Below, piece after piece: positions 30,499 through 38,565 of a stretch of 46,656 nucleotides of DNA (positions are counted from its first letter, which is position 1; each line of letters opens with the position of its first letter). The notes under the pieces were generated by a model that was given only the letters and a program-made list of their open reading frames with translations, did no database searches and was not told the origin of the DNA. Where the stretch lies: NCBI GenBank assembly GCA_016934335.1, contig JAFGTC010000127.1, positions 1-46,656 on the forward strand, read 5' to 3'. Made by a program: the position numbers and the translations under genes. The DNA is from Candidatus Omnitrophota bacterium. Its GTDB lineage: Bacteria > Hinthialibacterota > Hinthialibacteria > Hinthialibacterales > Hinthialibacteraceae.

Positions 30499-33288
30499 AT
30501 GATTCAGAAAACTCGTTTCGATTCGCTGCTGTTTTTAGGATGCATGACTCTGCTGCTTATCGCGGTCTCCGCCCAGACGGATGACTCTTTTCTGTACGAT
30601 AAGCCCTTTGTGGATGGAGCGACCTACGATGAATCCATCCCTCATCCCGACGATATTTTAGGATTTCGTTTAGGAGCGCGGCCGGCGACCCATCAGGAAA
30701 TTCTCCGTTATTTCGAAGCGCTGAGCCATTCGTGCGAGCATGTCCGATTGTTTCAATACGGCGAAACGCATGAAGAGCGCAGCCTGGTTTATCTAGTCAT
30801 ATCTTCGCCGGAAAACATGAAGCAATTGGAGCCGATTAAATCGAAAATCCGCCAATTAGCCAACCCCCAAGTTCTTCGCAGCGAGGAGGATGCCGAAGCG
30901 ATTATTCAAGAAACGCCCGCGGTCGCCTGGATGGCCTACAGCATCCACGGGGATGAACTCTCGTCCTCGGATGCGGCCGTTTGGACGGCCTATCAACTGG
31001 CGGCGGGGCGGGATGCGGCGTCCGAAGCGATCCGCCGCAACGTATTGGTCTGCATCGATCCACTGCAAAATCCCGACGGACGCGAACGCTTCTTGACGCA
31101 GGTTCGAATGTTCAACGGCAAAGTATTGAATCCCGACGTGCAGAGCGCCCATCATGCCGGCATGTGGCCCTGGGGGCGCGGGAATCATTATTTCTTCGAT
31201 TTGAATAGAGATTTCATCATTCTTACTCAGCCTGAAACGCTCGCTCGCATACGAATCTGGCGCGAATACAATCCGCAGCTGCTGGTGGATTCGCACGAAA
31301 TGGGGCCGTTAAACACCTATTTGTTTTCTCCGTCGCGCGAGCCTATCAATCCTTATCTCCCGTCGCTGCTCGATAAATGGTCTCCCATTTTTGCGCAGGA
31401 GCAGGGCCGGGCGTTTGATCGATACGGTTGGAGTTATTACACGCGCGAGTGGGTGGACAATTGGTATCCCGGTTATACCGATTGGATTTCGTACACCGGC
31501 GCGATTCAAATTCTCTACGAGCAGGCCGGCGTGGATGGGTCCGCCGTGCGCCGCCATGACGGAAGCGCTATGACTTTTCGCGAATCGGTGCATCATCACA
31601 TCGTCAGTTCGCTCGCCAATCTGCGGACTCTGGCTGAGCGGCGCGAGGATGTTCTGCGCGATTATTACACGCTCAAAAAACAGAACATAGACGAATGGAG
31701 AGGCGACGAAATCCGCGCCTACATCATCGAACCGGGCGAAAACCGAAGCCGTGATTTTACGCTTCTCGACAATCTGCGACTGCAAGGCATAGAGATTTAT
31801 GAATCCAATTCTTCCTTCACGCTTCCCCAAGTGCGATCCACCATGGGAGAAATCGTCTCGGATAAAAAATTTCCTGCAGGATCGTGGATTGTATCGACGC
31901 GCCAGCCCCTGAAAAATCTGATTAACGCCGTGATGGAATTCGATCCGCGTATGACGGACGCTTTTTTGAAGGAAGAGCGGTTTTATCTGGAAAAGAAAAA
32001 TCAATCGCGATTGTACGATGTTTCTAGTTGGTCAATGCCGATCGCCTATGGCGTTCGATGCTATTCTGCGACCGTTCCCGTCGAAGTCTCTCGATTCAAA
32101 TATACAGGATCCAAGCCAGAGAGCGGAGCGCCGGATGAAACGCCGGCCTACGGCTATGTGTTAAACGGAAGCGACGACGCGGCGACTTTTGCGGTCGTCC
32201 AATTATTGGAAGAAGGAGTCGCCGTGCGGGCGGCCGAGAAAGAGTTTCGCGTGGGAGAGAATACATTTCCCCGCGGCAGCTTCCTGCTTCGAAAAGCTGA
32301 AAACAAAGACAATCTCCATGAAATCGTTCAGCGAATCGCCGAAAAGCATTCCGTCGAGTTTTACGGAGCGGATACGGCTCTCGATCTGGATGGCATCGAT
32401 CTGGGCGGTGAATTCTTTGGATTATTGACCTGTCCGCGCATCGCCGCCGCTATGGGTAGAGGGATTTCGACGACTTCGTATGGGGCGCTCTGGAATATAT
32501 TGGACGACCGTTATCGAGTCCGAGTTTCTTCTCTGGACGCCGATCGCTTGTTTTCGTTGGATTTGCGAAAATACAACGTGCTGATTCTTCCGTCGGGCTC
32601 TTACGATAAGGATGCGATTCCGGCGCTGAAGCAATGGGTGACGAACGGAGGAACCTTGATCGCCCTGGGAAGTGCGGCGACGCCGCTGACTCAGGAAAAA
32701 GCGGAAATGTCCCAAGTGCGCGAACGGCGGGATGTGTTAGAAAAACTGGATGAATATGAGGAATCTGCCGAGCGCGAAGAAAATGCGTTGATTGCGGAAG
32801 CCAGTCAGAAAGATGTTTGGGATTATGCGCCCGGCTTGATTGAAGAAGCATCTCCTTCCGAAAAAGAGAAAAAACCGGCCATTGAAAAACTCAAGCGCCA
32901 GGATGAATGGGAGCGGCGCTTCAGCCCCAACGGAGCGTTTTTGCGAACCGGCATCGATCCCTATCATTGGCTGACTTACGGAGTACGAGAACCGTTGGCC
33001 GTCATGGTGGGTTCTAATCGATCGTTCTATTCCAAACCGCCGGTGGAAACTCCTGTTCGATTTACCGGCGAAGCCTCCATTCGAGTCAGCGGCCTGCTAT
33101 GGCCGGAAGCGAGAAAGCGCTTCGCCAAATCGGCCTATTTGACCCGGGAAAGAATGGGAAGAGGTCAGATCATCCTGTTTCCCTTCGAGCCGCACATGAG
33201 GGCGTATTTCCCCGAAACGACTCGTTTGCTATGGAATGCCGTCTTTCTGGGCCCGGGATTGGGCGCTCAAACGCCCATCCCCTGGTGA
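30499..33288 (+). CDS. Secreted M14-family zinc carboxypeptidase-like protein with C-terminal amidotransferase-like domain
   Basis: 929 residues. Signal peptide about 1-25 (cleavage near VSA). The M14 zinc site is intact: His150 and Glu153 (HGDE), and His266 (DSHEMG). The substrate-binding NPDG (191-194) and a candidate catalytic Glu341 (ILYEQAG) are in the right order. Around residues 560-760 the chain turns to a Rossmann-like fold with YNVLILPSGSYDKDAIPALKQWVTNGGTLIALG, as in class I amidotransferase-like/ThuA domains found at the C-terminus of many large bacterial M14 proteins; no catalytic Cys is evident there. A charged Glu/Lys-rich coil lies near 745-805. The likely role is extracellular peptide trimming. 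AAGGATGAATC precedes the ATG. Confidence 0.88.
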   Translation: MIQKTRFDSLLFLGCMTLLLIAVSAQTDDSFLYDKPFVDGATYDESIPHPDDILGFRLGARPATHQEILRYFEALSHSCEHVRLFQYGETHEERSLVYLVISSPENMKQLEPIKSKIRQLANPQVLRSEEDAEAIIQETPAVAWMAYSIHGDELSSSDAAVWTAYQLAAGRDAASEAIRRNVLVCIDPLQNPDGRERFLTQVRMFNGKVLNPDVQSAHHAGMWPWGRGNHYFFDLNRDFIILTQPETLARIRIWREYNPQLLVDSHEMGPLNTYLFSPSREPINPYLPSLLDKWSPIFAQEQGRAFDRYGWSYYTREWVDNWYPGYTDWISYTGAIQILYEQAGVDGSAVRRHDGSAMTFRESVHHHIVSSLANLRTLAERREDVLRDYYTLKKQNIDEWRGDEIRAYIIEPGENRSRDFTLLDNLRLQGIEIYESNSSFTLPQVRSTMGEIVSDKKFPAGSWIVSTRQPLKNLINAVMEFDPRMTDAFLKEERFYLEKKNQSRLYDVSSWSMPIAYGVRCYSATVPVEVSRFKYTGSKPESGAPDETPAYGYVLNGSDDAATFAVVQLLEEGVAVRAAEKEFRVGENTFPRGSFLLRKAENKDNLHEIVQRIAEKHSVEFYGADTALDLDGIDLGGEFFGLLTCPRIAAAMGRGISTTSYGALWNILDDRYRVRVSSLDADRLFSLDLRKYNVLILPSGSYDKDAIPALKQWVTNGGTLIALGSAATPLTQEKAEMSQVRERRDVLEKLDEYEESAEREENALIAEASQKDVWDYAPGLIEEASPSEKEKKPAIEKLKRQDEWERRFSPNGAFLRTGIDPYHWLTYGVREPLAVMVGSNRSFYSKPPVETPVRFTGEASIRVSGLLWPEARKRFAKSAYLTRERMGRGQIILFPFEPHMRAYFPETTRLLWNAVFLGPGLGAQTPIPW

Positions 33289-33450
33289 GCCGGCGGGCGG
33301 AATCGTCAGCTGCCGGATGAAATCCATAAGGCAATCGACTTTTCCTCGTGGAAGAGGCGCCGGCTCTATTGCGTGAGGTTCATCAACTGCTTTTAATAGG
33401 AGGACGGATTCGACTGGACGCCGCTAAACTACCATTACGGGAACACAACC

Positions 33451-34599
33451 ATGCGCATTTTGTTCATTGGGCATAACGGGTATGAATACCCTCACACCCG
33501 CGTTCGCTGCTATCATTTCGCCCGCATGCTGTCCAAGCATCCTCGAGTCGAGACGTCGGTGCTTTCCTTTCGCGACGATCTGGCGCCTCATAAAACGGAG
33601 GCGGATATTTATAACCTTCGCGATCGTGAAAAAGTCGTACTGACCGCCAAAGCGGTCTGGCGGCTTCTTCAAGAAAAAAATACGGTTGTTTATATTCAAA
33701 AAGCCCATTTCCACGCCGCCGCCCCCTATTGGCTCTACCGGATGGGATGGTTGAAAAGCTACATTTTTGATTATGATGACTACGATATTCCGCTTTCCAA
33801 TTTCTTCTATCGCGGAACGCTGAACCGGCTCTTTTTCGGCAGCAATCGCTGGGATGAAATTACCTTTCGTCTTATCCGGAATGCGGCGGGCTGCGTCGCC
33901 TCCAGCCGGGAGTTATGCTCCTTGATGCAGGAGCATAATCCAAAAGTTTCTTATATCCCAACCGGCGTCGATGCGGATGTCTTCAAGCCTTCGGCGCATA
34001 AACCTTCTTCGGCAGAGGCGGTGGTTCTCTGGAACGGCTTGGTGTGGGGCGAACCGATCCTGAAAAATATAAGGATGCTGTTTTCTGCGTTTCAGAGAGC
34101 GAGAATTCAGGCGCCCAATCTGCGGCTTCTTCTCGCCGGCGGAGGGGCCGCCTGGCCGGATTTAAAAAAAGTGGCGGCCGATCGGTTTTCGGATGTTCCC
34201 ATTGAATGGCGAGAATGGATCGATCCGCGCGAAATGCCCGCTTTGCTGCAAAGCGTCGATATCGGCGTTTTGCCTCTGGAGGGAGAGGATCGGTGGCTGC
34301 GATGCAAAAGTCCGACCAAACTCTTCGAATACATGTCCGCCGGCCTGCCGGTGATCGCATCCGCCGTCGGCGAAGCGTCGCATGTGATCGAGCACCAAAA
34401 ATCCGGTCTATTGGCTCAGAACGAAGCCGATTTTTCGGATCTATTAATCGCTCTCGCTCAAAATCCCGAACAGCGAATGACCTTGTCCGCCCATGCTCGT
34501 GAACGAATCGAATCGAACTACGCTCTTCCAGTTCTGGGAGAACGTCTGTACCATTTTCTTCAAAGCATTTTCCCTGTATTAGCGGAGAAAAGTGCATAA
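33451..34599 (+). CDS. GT4-like (GT-B fold) glycosyltransferase
   Basis: 382 residues, no signal peptide, cytosolic or membrane-associated. The GT-B pattern is visible: an N-terminal acceptor domain (MRILFIGHNGYEYPHTRVRC) and a C-terminal nucleotide-sugar domain with LLLAGGGAAWPDLKK, ADVGVLPL-like text (SVDIGVLPLEGE) and the donor-site motif KLFEYMSAGLPVIAS, in which a conserved Glu (FEYM) contacts the sugar nucleotide. It transfers a sugar to a lipid or glycan acceptor, and may belong to the surface polysaccharide programme encoded near 38.6-42.2 kb, though it is not adjacent. The upstream site is weak (GGGAACACAACC). The gene stands alone between gaps of 162 and about 150 nt. Confidence 0.88.
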   Translation: MRILFIGHNGYEYPHTRVRCYHFARMLSKHPRVETSVLSFRDDLAPHKTEADIYNLRDREKVVLTAKAVWRLLQEKNTVVYIQKAHFHAAAPYWLYRMGWLKSYIFDYDDYDIPLSNFFYRGTLNRLFFGSNRWDEITFRLIRNAAGCVASSRELCSLMQEHNPKVSYIPTGVDADVFKPSAHKPSSAEAVVLWNGLVWGEPILKNIRMLFSAFQRARIQAPNLRLLLAGGGAAWPDLKKVAADRFSDVPIEWREWIDPREMPALLQSVDIGVLPLEGEDRWLRCKSPTKLFEYMSAGLPVIASAVGEASHVIEHQKSGLLAQNEADFSDLLIALAQNPEQRMTLSAHARERIESNYALPVLGERLYHFLQSIFPVLAEKSA

Positions 34600-34751
34600 A
34601 AACACTTCTATTGGCGTCCAATAATGGAATCAAAATGTGCGCATTTCGAGATTATGCTTTTTAGAAAAATTCATGTCAGAAACATGATAAAATCCATTTT
34701 TGTATGCAGAAATTGAACAAACGAATCCATTCGCGAGAGGCTTTCTCGACC

Positions 34752-36815
34752 ATGTTTCATAAAAATTATCCATCGAACACTTTAACAAAACGTCTACCGG
34801 TTCTTTTGACTACGGCGTTAGCAGGCGCTCTGTGGCTTTCTTCATGCTCTACGACTGAAACGCGCTGGGATTCTCCGATTTTAGTTCCGCCGCCTGACGC
34901 CCAGAGTCAATCCGCCCAAACGCCTGCAACAGGCCCGGAATCTATGACGCCGGCCGGTCAACCCGATGAATTGATCCAGCCGGTGATTGAGCGGCCCTAT
35001 ATCCAAACGGCCGATGATGTCGACCGGTTCCAAACCGCCTGGCGCATCACGCGAGCCTATGGCCTGGATCTTCAGAATTTGGAGGCGAAAATCGACGAAT
35101 ACGGCGTTACGCAGATTCATCTGGGCGGGGATATTCTTCAAGCCGTCGATGACTTGATTCTCAATCCGGGGAAGCGGGATTATGTTCAGCGCCTGGCGCA
35201 GCGCTTGGATGCAAAGAATGTCGAAACCTTGGTTTGCAGCCATGAAATTCATCTCGAAGGCCGTACGTTTCTTTTTAATGAAAACGCGCCGCTCGCCGCC
35301 GCGCGCCAGGCCGCTTATCGCAAAGCGCTGAGTCTGATCCCCGAACTCGACGGCGTTGTGCTTACCTTTTCGAACGCTCTTCTTCCTCCCTGGGATGCGT
35401 CGCTTCCGCCGGAGTATCCTCAAATGTCTCAACCCGAGCGAATCCGATTTTTGGTCGATTTGATTCGACCGGTGGTTGTGGACGAGTTGGGAAAGAGGCT
35501 TTACATTCAGTTGGAAGGCGATTCGCCACAGTCAAGCGAATGGATTGTCCAGGCTCTGCAAAGCGTCATGGACGATAGCATCGTCGCAATCGTTCCTTCC
35601 CAAACAACCCCGCTTCAGAATGCTTTGTTCCAATCGTTTCACGATCAGCCGCGCATCGCCGAGTTGGATTTGGCGGGCGTCCAATTTGGCGGGCCGCGAT
35701 TTATTGTGGAAAACTGGACGGATTGGCCTCGCTGGCAATCGCTGCGAAATCAAGAAGACCTGGAAGGCGTCGTGTCGGATATTCACGGTCAAAATGGATC
35801 GCTTTTGAATTCGCCCAACGAAATCAACCTGTTCGCTTTTTCCAAAAGCGGGCAAGATGCGCCCTTGGATCATACCGTTCTCCAAGCGGACTGGATTCAG
35901 AAAAAATTGGGGCTGCTTCCCATGTCGCGAGAAGGGAATGTCATGTCCAATCTTCTCGCCAACTCATTTCAGTGGAATGCGAAAATGAGTTTCGTGCAGA
36001 ATATGCTTTGTTTTTCCGACAACGGCGGGCTGCCCGATCCGGAGACATGGTCTTTGTCGCAATATCTGTCTTCTTCGCAAAGCATGCCGCAGGAGCAGAA
36101 ATATTTCCTCCGCCGATTGCTCGAGCCCAATAAACAAATGTTGATTGACATGGCGCAGGAAAGTGCAGAAGCCGTCGGACTTCTTGAACAAGCGATTTGG
36201 GATTTAGAGAGTTTGCAGCTTCAACTGGATTCGATGGTTTACAATGATTTGCATCGCCGATTGGAGCATCAACGCTTCATGGCCGATGTTCTTCATTATG
36301 CTAAACAAGTCATTTGGGGATTCGAATATTGGAAGAAGACGCGGGATGAAGACGAAGCGCTTTATTTAGAAGCGCATCTTCAAAAACTGGAGCGATTGGC
36401 GGACGCCATGGAAGAACGTTATCCCAAAGATATAACTCCGGGGAATCCCGATCGCATCCGCTCGTGGGTTGGGCGCATTCGCCGAGAATTCCCGCGCGTC
36501 ATTCTTGGCTGGAAAGAACGCCAGTGGAACCAAATCAAGGAAGTCGCCATTCATCAAACAGGCCAGAACAGCGTTGAAATTCAGTGGAAAAGCGCCCTGC
36601 CGGCTTCCGCCAAAGTTTTTGCCGCGGATCAACTGCCGATTTTCGAGCGCATGGTCTCGGTCTCTTCTTATCCCATTACCGAACATAAAGCGCGTGTGGA
36701 AAATATAGAGCCGGGGAAAATCATCTATCTGAAAATTCAGATTCAATCCGAAGATGGACAAATTACCAATTCCGGCGTCTTCCCGTTTCAGTTGGAGTCT
36801 TCCCCCGTTATGTAA
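34752..36815 (+). CDS. Large lipoprotein, possibly glycoside-hydrolase-like
   Basis: The start at 34752 gives 687 residues and a normal lipoprotein signal peptide ending in the lipobox LSSC (Cys32). The frame also opens at 34704, without a better ribosome-binding site. After a low-complexity Pro/Gln linker, residues about 85-400 alternate strands and helices like a TIM barrel (RAYGLDLQNLEAKIDEYGVT, then GVVLTFSNALLPPWD, then KRLYIQLEGDSP, then FIVENWTDWPRW). A helical domain follows (about 415-580), then a C-terminal beta domain with fibronectin-III-like text (QNSVEIQWKSALPASAKVF). That order recalls GH67/DUF4838-type glycosidases, but no catalytic pair can be assigned with confidence. It would sit on the periplasmic side of a membrane. 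I do not recognise the family. Confidence 0.7.
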   Translation: MFHKNYPSNTLTKRLPVLLTTALAGALWLSSCSTTETRWDSPILVPPPDAQSQSAQTPATGPESMTPAGQPDELIQPVIERPYIQTADDVDRFQTAWRITRAYGLDLQNLEAKIDEYGVTQIHLGGDILQAVDDLILNPGKRDYVQRLAQRLDAKNVETLVCSHEIHLEGRTFLFNENAPLAAARQAAYRKALSLIPELDGVVLTFSNALLPPWDASLPPEYPQMSQPERIRFLVDLIRPVVVDELGKRLYIQLEGDSPQSSEWIVQALQSVMDDSIVAIVPSQTTPLQNALFQSFHDQPRIAELDLAGVQFGGPRFIVENWTDWPRWQSLRNQEDLEGVVSDIHGQNGSLLNSPNEINLFAFSKSGQDAPLDHTVLQADWIQKKLGLLPMSREGNVMSNLLANSFQWNAKMSFVQNMLCFSDNGGLPDPETWSLSQYLSSSQSMPQEQKYFLRRLLEPNKQMLIDMAQESAEAVGLLEQAIWDLESLQLQLDSMVYNDLHRRLEHQRFMADVLHYAKQVIWGFEYWKKTRDEDEALYLEAHLQKLERLADAMEERYPKDITPGNPDRIRSWVGRIRREFPRVILGWKERQWNQIKEVAIHQTGQNSVEIQWKSALPASAKVFAADQLPIFERMVSVSSYPITEHKARVENIEPGKIIYLKIQIQSEDGQITNSGVFPFQLESSPVM

Positions 36816-36852
36816 ACGGCCTATTTCAGTTCGATGAACGGTTTAAAAGTAT

Positions 36853-36893
36853 GCGCCGCTCTCGGGCCGGATATCCCATCTCGAGAGCGGCGC
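36853..36893 (+). terminator. Perfect 12-bp hairpin after the lipoprotein gene without an adjacent T tract
   Basis: GCGCCGCTCTCG (36853-36864) pairs with CGAGAGCGGCGC (36882-36893) around a 17-nt loop. The next bases are GCTTCGTTACATTTTTT, so a T run occurs only 10 nt later. It lies between a plus-strand lipoprotein gene and the end of a minus-strand DUF1080 gene and could serve both. Confidence 0.55.
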
Positions 36894-36960
36894 GCTTCGT
36901 TACATTTTTTCAATGACGAGCCCGTATAACGGCATGATTCCTTTCAGTCGGAGGCGCTCT

Positions 36961-37707
36961 TCAGGGCAGTTCTCGAATGCGAATGTTCTTGAACTCGATG
37001 GGAGATCCCTCCGATTCCAAGCAGAGATGTCCTTGGCGCGGTTCGGCGTTGTTTCCGCCGGAAACCTCTTCGCCGTTCACCCAAAGGCGCACCTCGCCGT
37101 TAATGCAGCGAACATAATAATGGTTCCATTCCCCCGCGCCCTTGCTGAGATTTTTTCGGGGGAAGCTGCGCGATCCATTGGGCGATAAGGGAGGGAAGGG
37201 ATTGAGTTTTGTGTTGCCCACGGCGAAAACGTCGCCGTTCGTGGAGAACCAATCGCCTTTTTTGCCGCTTCTCTTTTCATATTGCTCGGCGTAGCCGTGA
37301 TCGAGCATCTGAATTTCAATGCCGTACTTGGGCAGCGAATTGGGCTTCAATACCTCGAGGGCCTCCATCGGCGCCCAAACGAAAACGCCGGAATTGCCCG
37401 CGGGTTTTAGATGACGCCATTGCACGATCAATTCGAAATTGGTATACACTTTTTGAGAGCGCATAACCCCGACGGGCTTTCCGCTGCATAGCAAAATATC
37501 GTCTTTCCACGTCCAGGTTTCCGGATCGCAGTTGACATCGTTGACGAAGTCGTCTTTTCCCAGTAAAACCCAGCCCGGTTCGCTGCCGTCGATCATGGCT
37601 TTGGGCGGCGACGGCTCTTCGTCGGCCCAAATCAACGAGAGGCATAAAACAGGCAGTAAAAGCAGGCCGGTTCGAAAGATGGTTGATTCCAAAAGCGTGC
37701 GGTTCAT
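36961..37707 (-). CDS. DUF1080 (3-keto-disaccharide hydrolase) domain protein, secreted
   Basis: 248 residues. Signal peptide about 1-28 (LLLLPVLCLSLIWA). The mature part is one DUF1080 jelly-roll: WVLLGKDDF, then ILLCSGKPVGVMRSQKVYTNFELIVQWRH, then NSGVFVWAP, then GIEIQMLDH, then the final beta strands EWNHYYVRCINGEVRLWVNGEEV and GHLCLESEGSPIEFKNIRI. Members are abundant in planctomycetes and relatives; several hydrolyse 3-keto-glucosides produced by oxidoreductases, while others only bind sugars. The conserved pattern 'N-S-G-[IV]-[FY]' and 'E-[IV]-Q' of the sugar pocket is present. It stands alone on the minus strand. Its substrate is unknown. Confidence 0.92.
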   Translation of the reverse strand: MNRTLLESTIFRTGLLLLPVLCLSLIWADEEPSPPKAMIDGSEPGWVLLGKDDFVNDVNCDPETWTWKDDILLCSGKPVGVMRSQKVYTNFELIVQWRHLKPAGNSGVFVWAPMEALEVLKPNSLPKYGIEIQMLDHGYAEQYEKRSGKKGDWFSTNGDVFAVGNTKLNPFPPLSPNGSRSFPRKNLSKGAGEWNHYYVRCINGEVRLWVNGEEVSGGNNAEPRQGHLCLESEGSPIEFKNIRIRELP

Positions 37708-37762
37708 TTTCGACTCCCTTTAGATAAAGAATGATGAATGCCTTTTTCGATTGTATTGATTA

Positions 37763-38365
37763 TTATTTTCTGTCGCGTGTAAAGAAAGCCTCGCAGCGGA
37801 AAATGTCGCCCGGCGATGCTAATCCATTAGAGACGTTATAGTAATTGCCGGTCAGCCAGCCGCCGCCGGCATAGACGGGTGTTACGTTTAAATATTTGCA
37901 GTCCGGCCCGGGGCTGCCGATTTTCCAATCGGAGTTTCCCCAGGCTTTGTACCAGTCATGCGTAGAATTTCGGGTCGCCTGCCCCCCGTGGGTTAGATAG
38001 GTTCCATAATCATACGTGAGTTTGCCGTTCACTCCTCCGACTTTGTGGCATGAATCTCCCTGGAGCACGTCGTCGGCCTGGAATACATCGGTGAGAATCG
38101 AGTTCATATAAGCGACCGGCGTAGTGAGCAGAGCATACGAATAGGCCCAGCAGTGTCCTGCAAATAAATCGTGCGGGCAATGACCTTCATCCAACTTATA
38201 AAGCGCTAAAGCGGTCGCCAAAGCAGACATATCGGATTCGACTCTGGCCAGTTTCGCCCGGATTTGGGCGTTCATAAAATTCGGAACGGCGATAGCCGCC
38301 AGGATGCCGATAATCGCAACAACGATCAGCAATTCGATGAGCGTAAATCCCTTTCTCGCTTCCAT
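37763..38365 (-). CDS. Type IV prepilin-like / pseudopilin protein (second copy)
   Basis: 200 residues with prepilin peptidase site MEARKG|FTLIELLIVV (Gly6, Glu at +5). Its first 35 residues are almost the same as those of the protein encoded at 6271-6909, through PNFMNAQIRAKLAR. The globular domains are unrelated in detail: this one has Cys residues that could pair (GHCPHDLFAGHCWAY) and ends RCEAFFTRDRK. GGGGAGGCGGCTTC precedes the ATG. It is monocistronic and separated from the DUF1080 gene by 55 nt on the same strand. No assembly machinery is nearby. Confidence 0.92.
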   Translation of the reverse strand: MEARKGFTLIELLIVVAIIGILAAIAVPNFMNAQIRAKLARVESDMSALATALALYKLDEGHCPHDLFAGHCWAYSYALLTTPVAYMNSILTDVFQADDVLQGDSCHKVGGVNGKLTYDYGTYLTHGGQATRNSTHDWYKAWGNSDWKIGSPGPDCKYLNVTPVYAGGGWLTGNYYNVSNGLASPGDIFRCEAFFTRDRK

Positions 38366-38495
38366 GAAGCCGCCTCCCCATTCATTTCACTTTTTCATTT
38401 TAAGCAGAAAAATAAACGCTTGAATGATTGTATCATGCCAGATATTCCGCGTGATGACAGTGTAAGAAAGGATTTTTCTTTTTGTCAATAACGGG

Positions 38496-38524
38496 TTGAC
38501 ACTGCGCTTGTACCTGCTTAAGCT
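38496..38524 (+). promoter_or_regulatory. Possible promoter of the polysaccharide genes
   Basis: TTGACA (38496-38501), a 17-nt spacer and a poor -10 TAAGCT (38519-38524). Placement 40 nt before ATG 38566 is sensible, but the -10 matches at only three positions. Confidence 0.35.
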
Positions 38525-38565
38525 CGCCTCATCTGTTTCGATACACTTTATTTAAAGAGTTAGTT

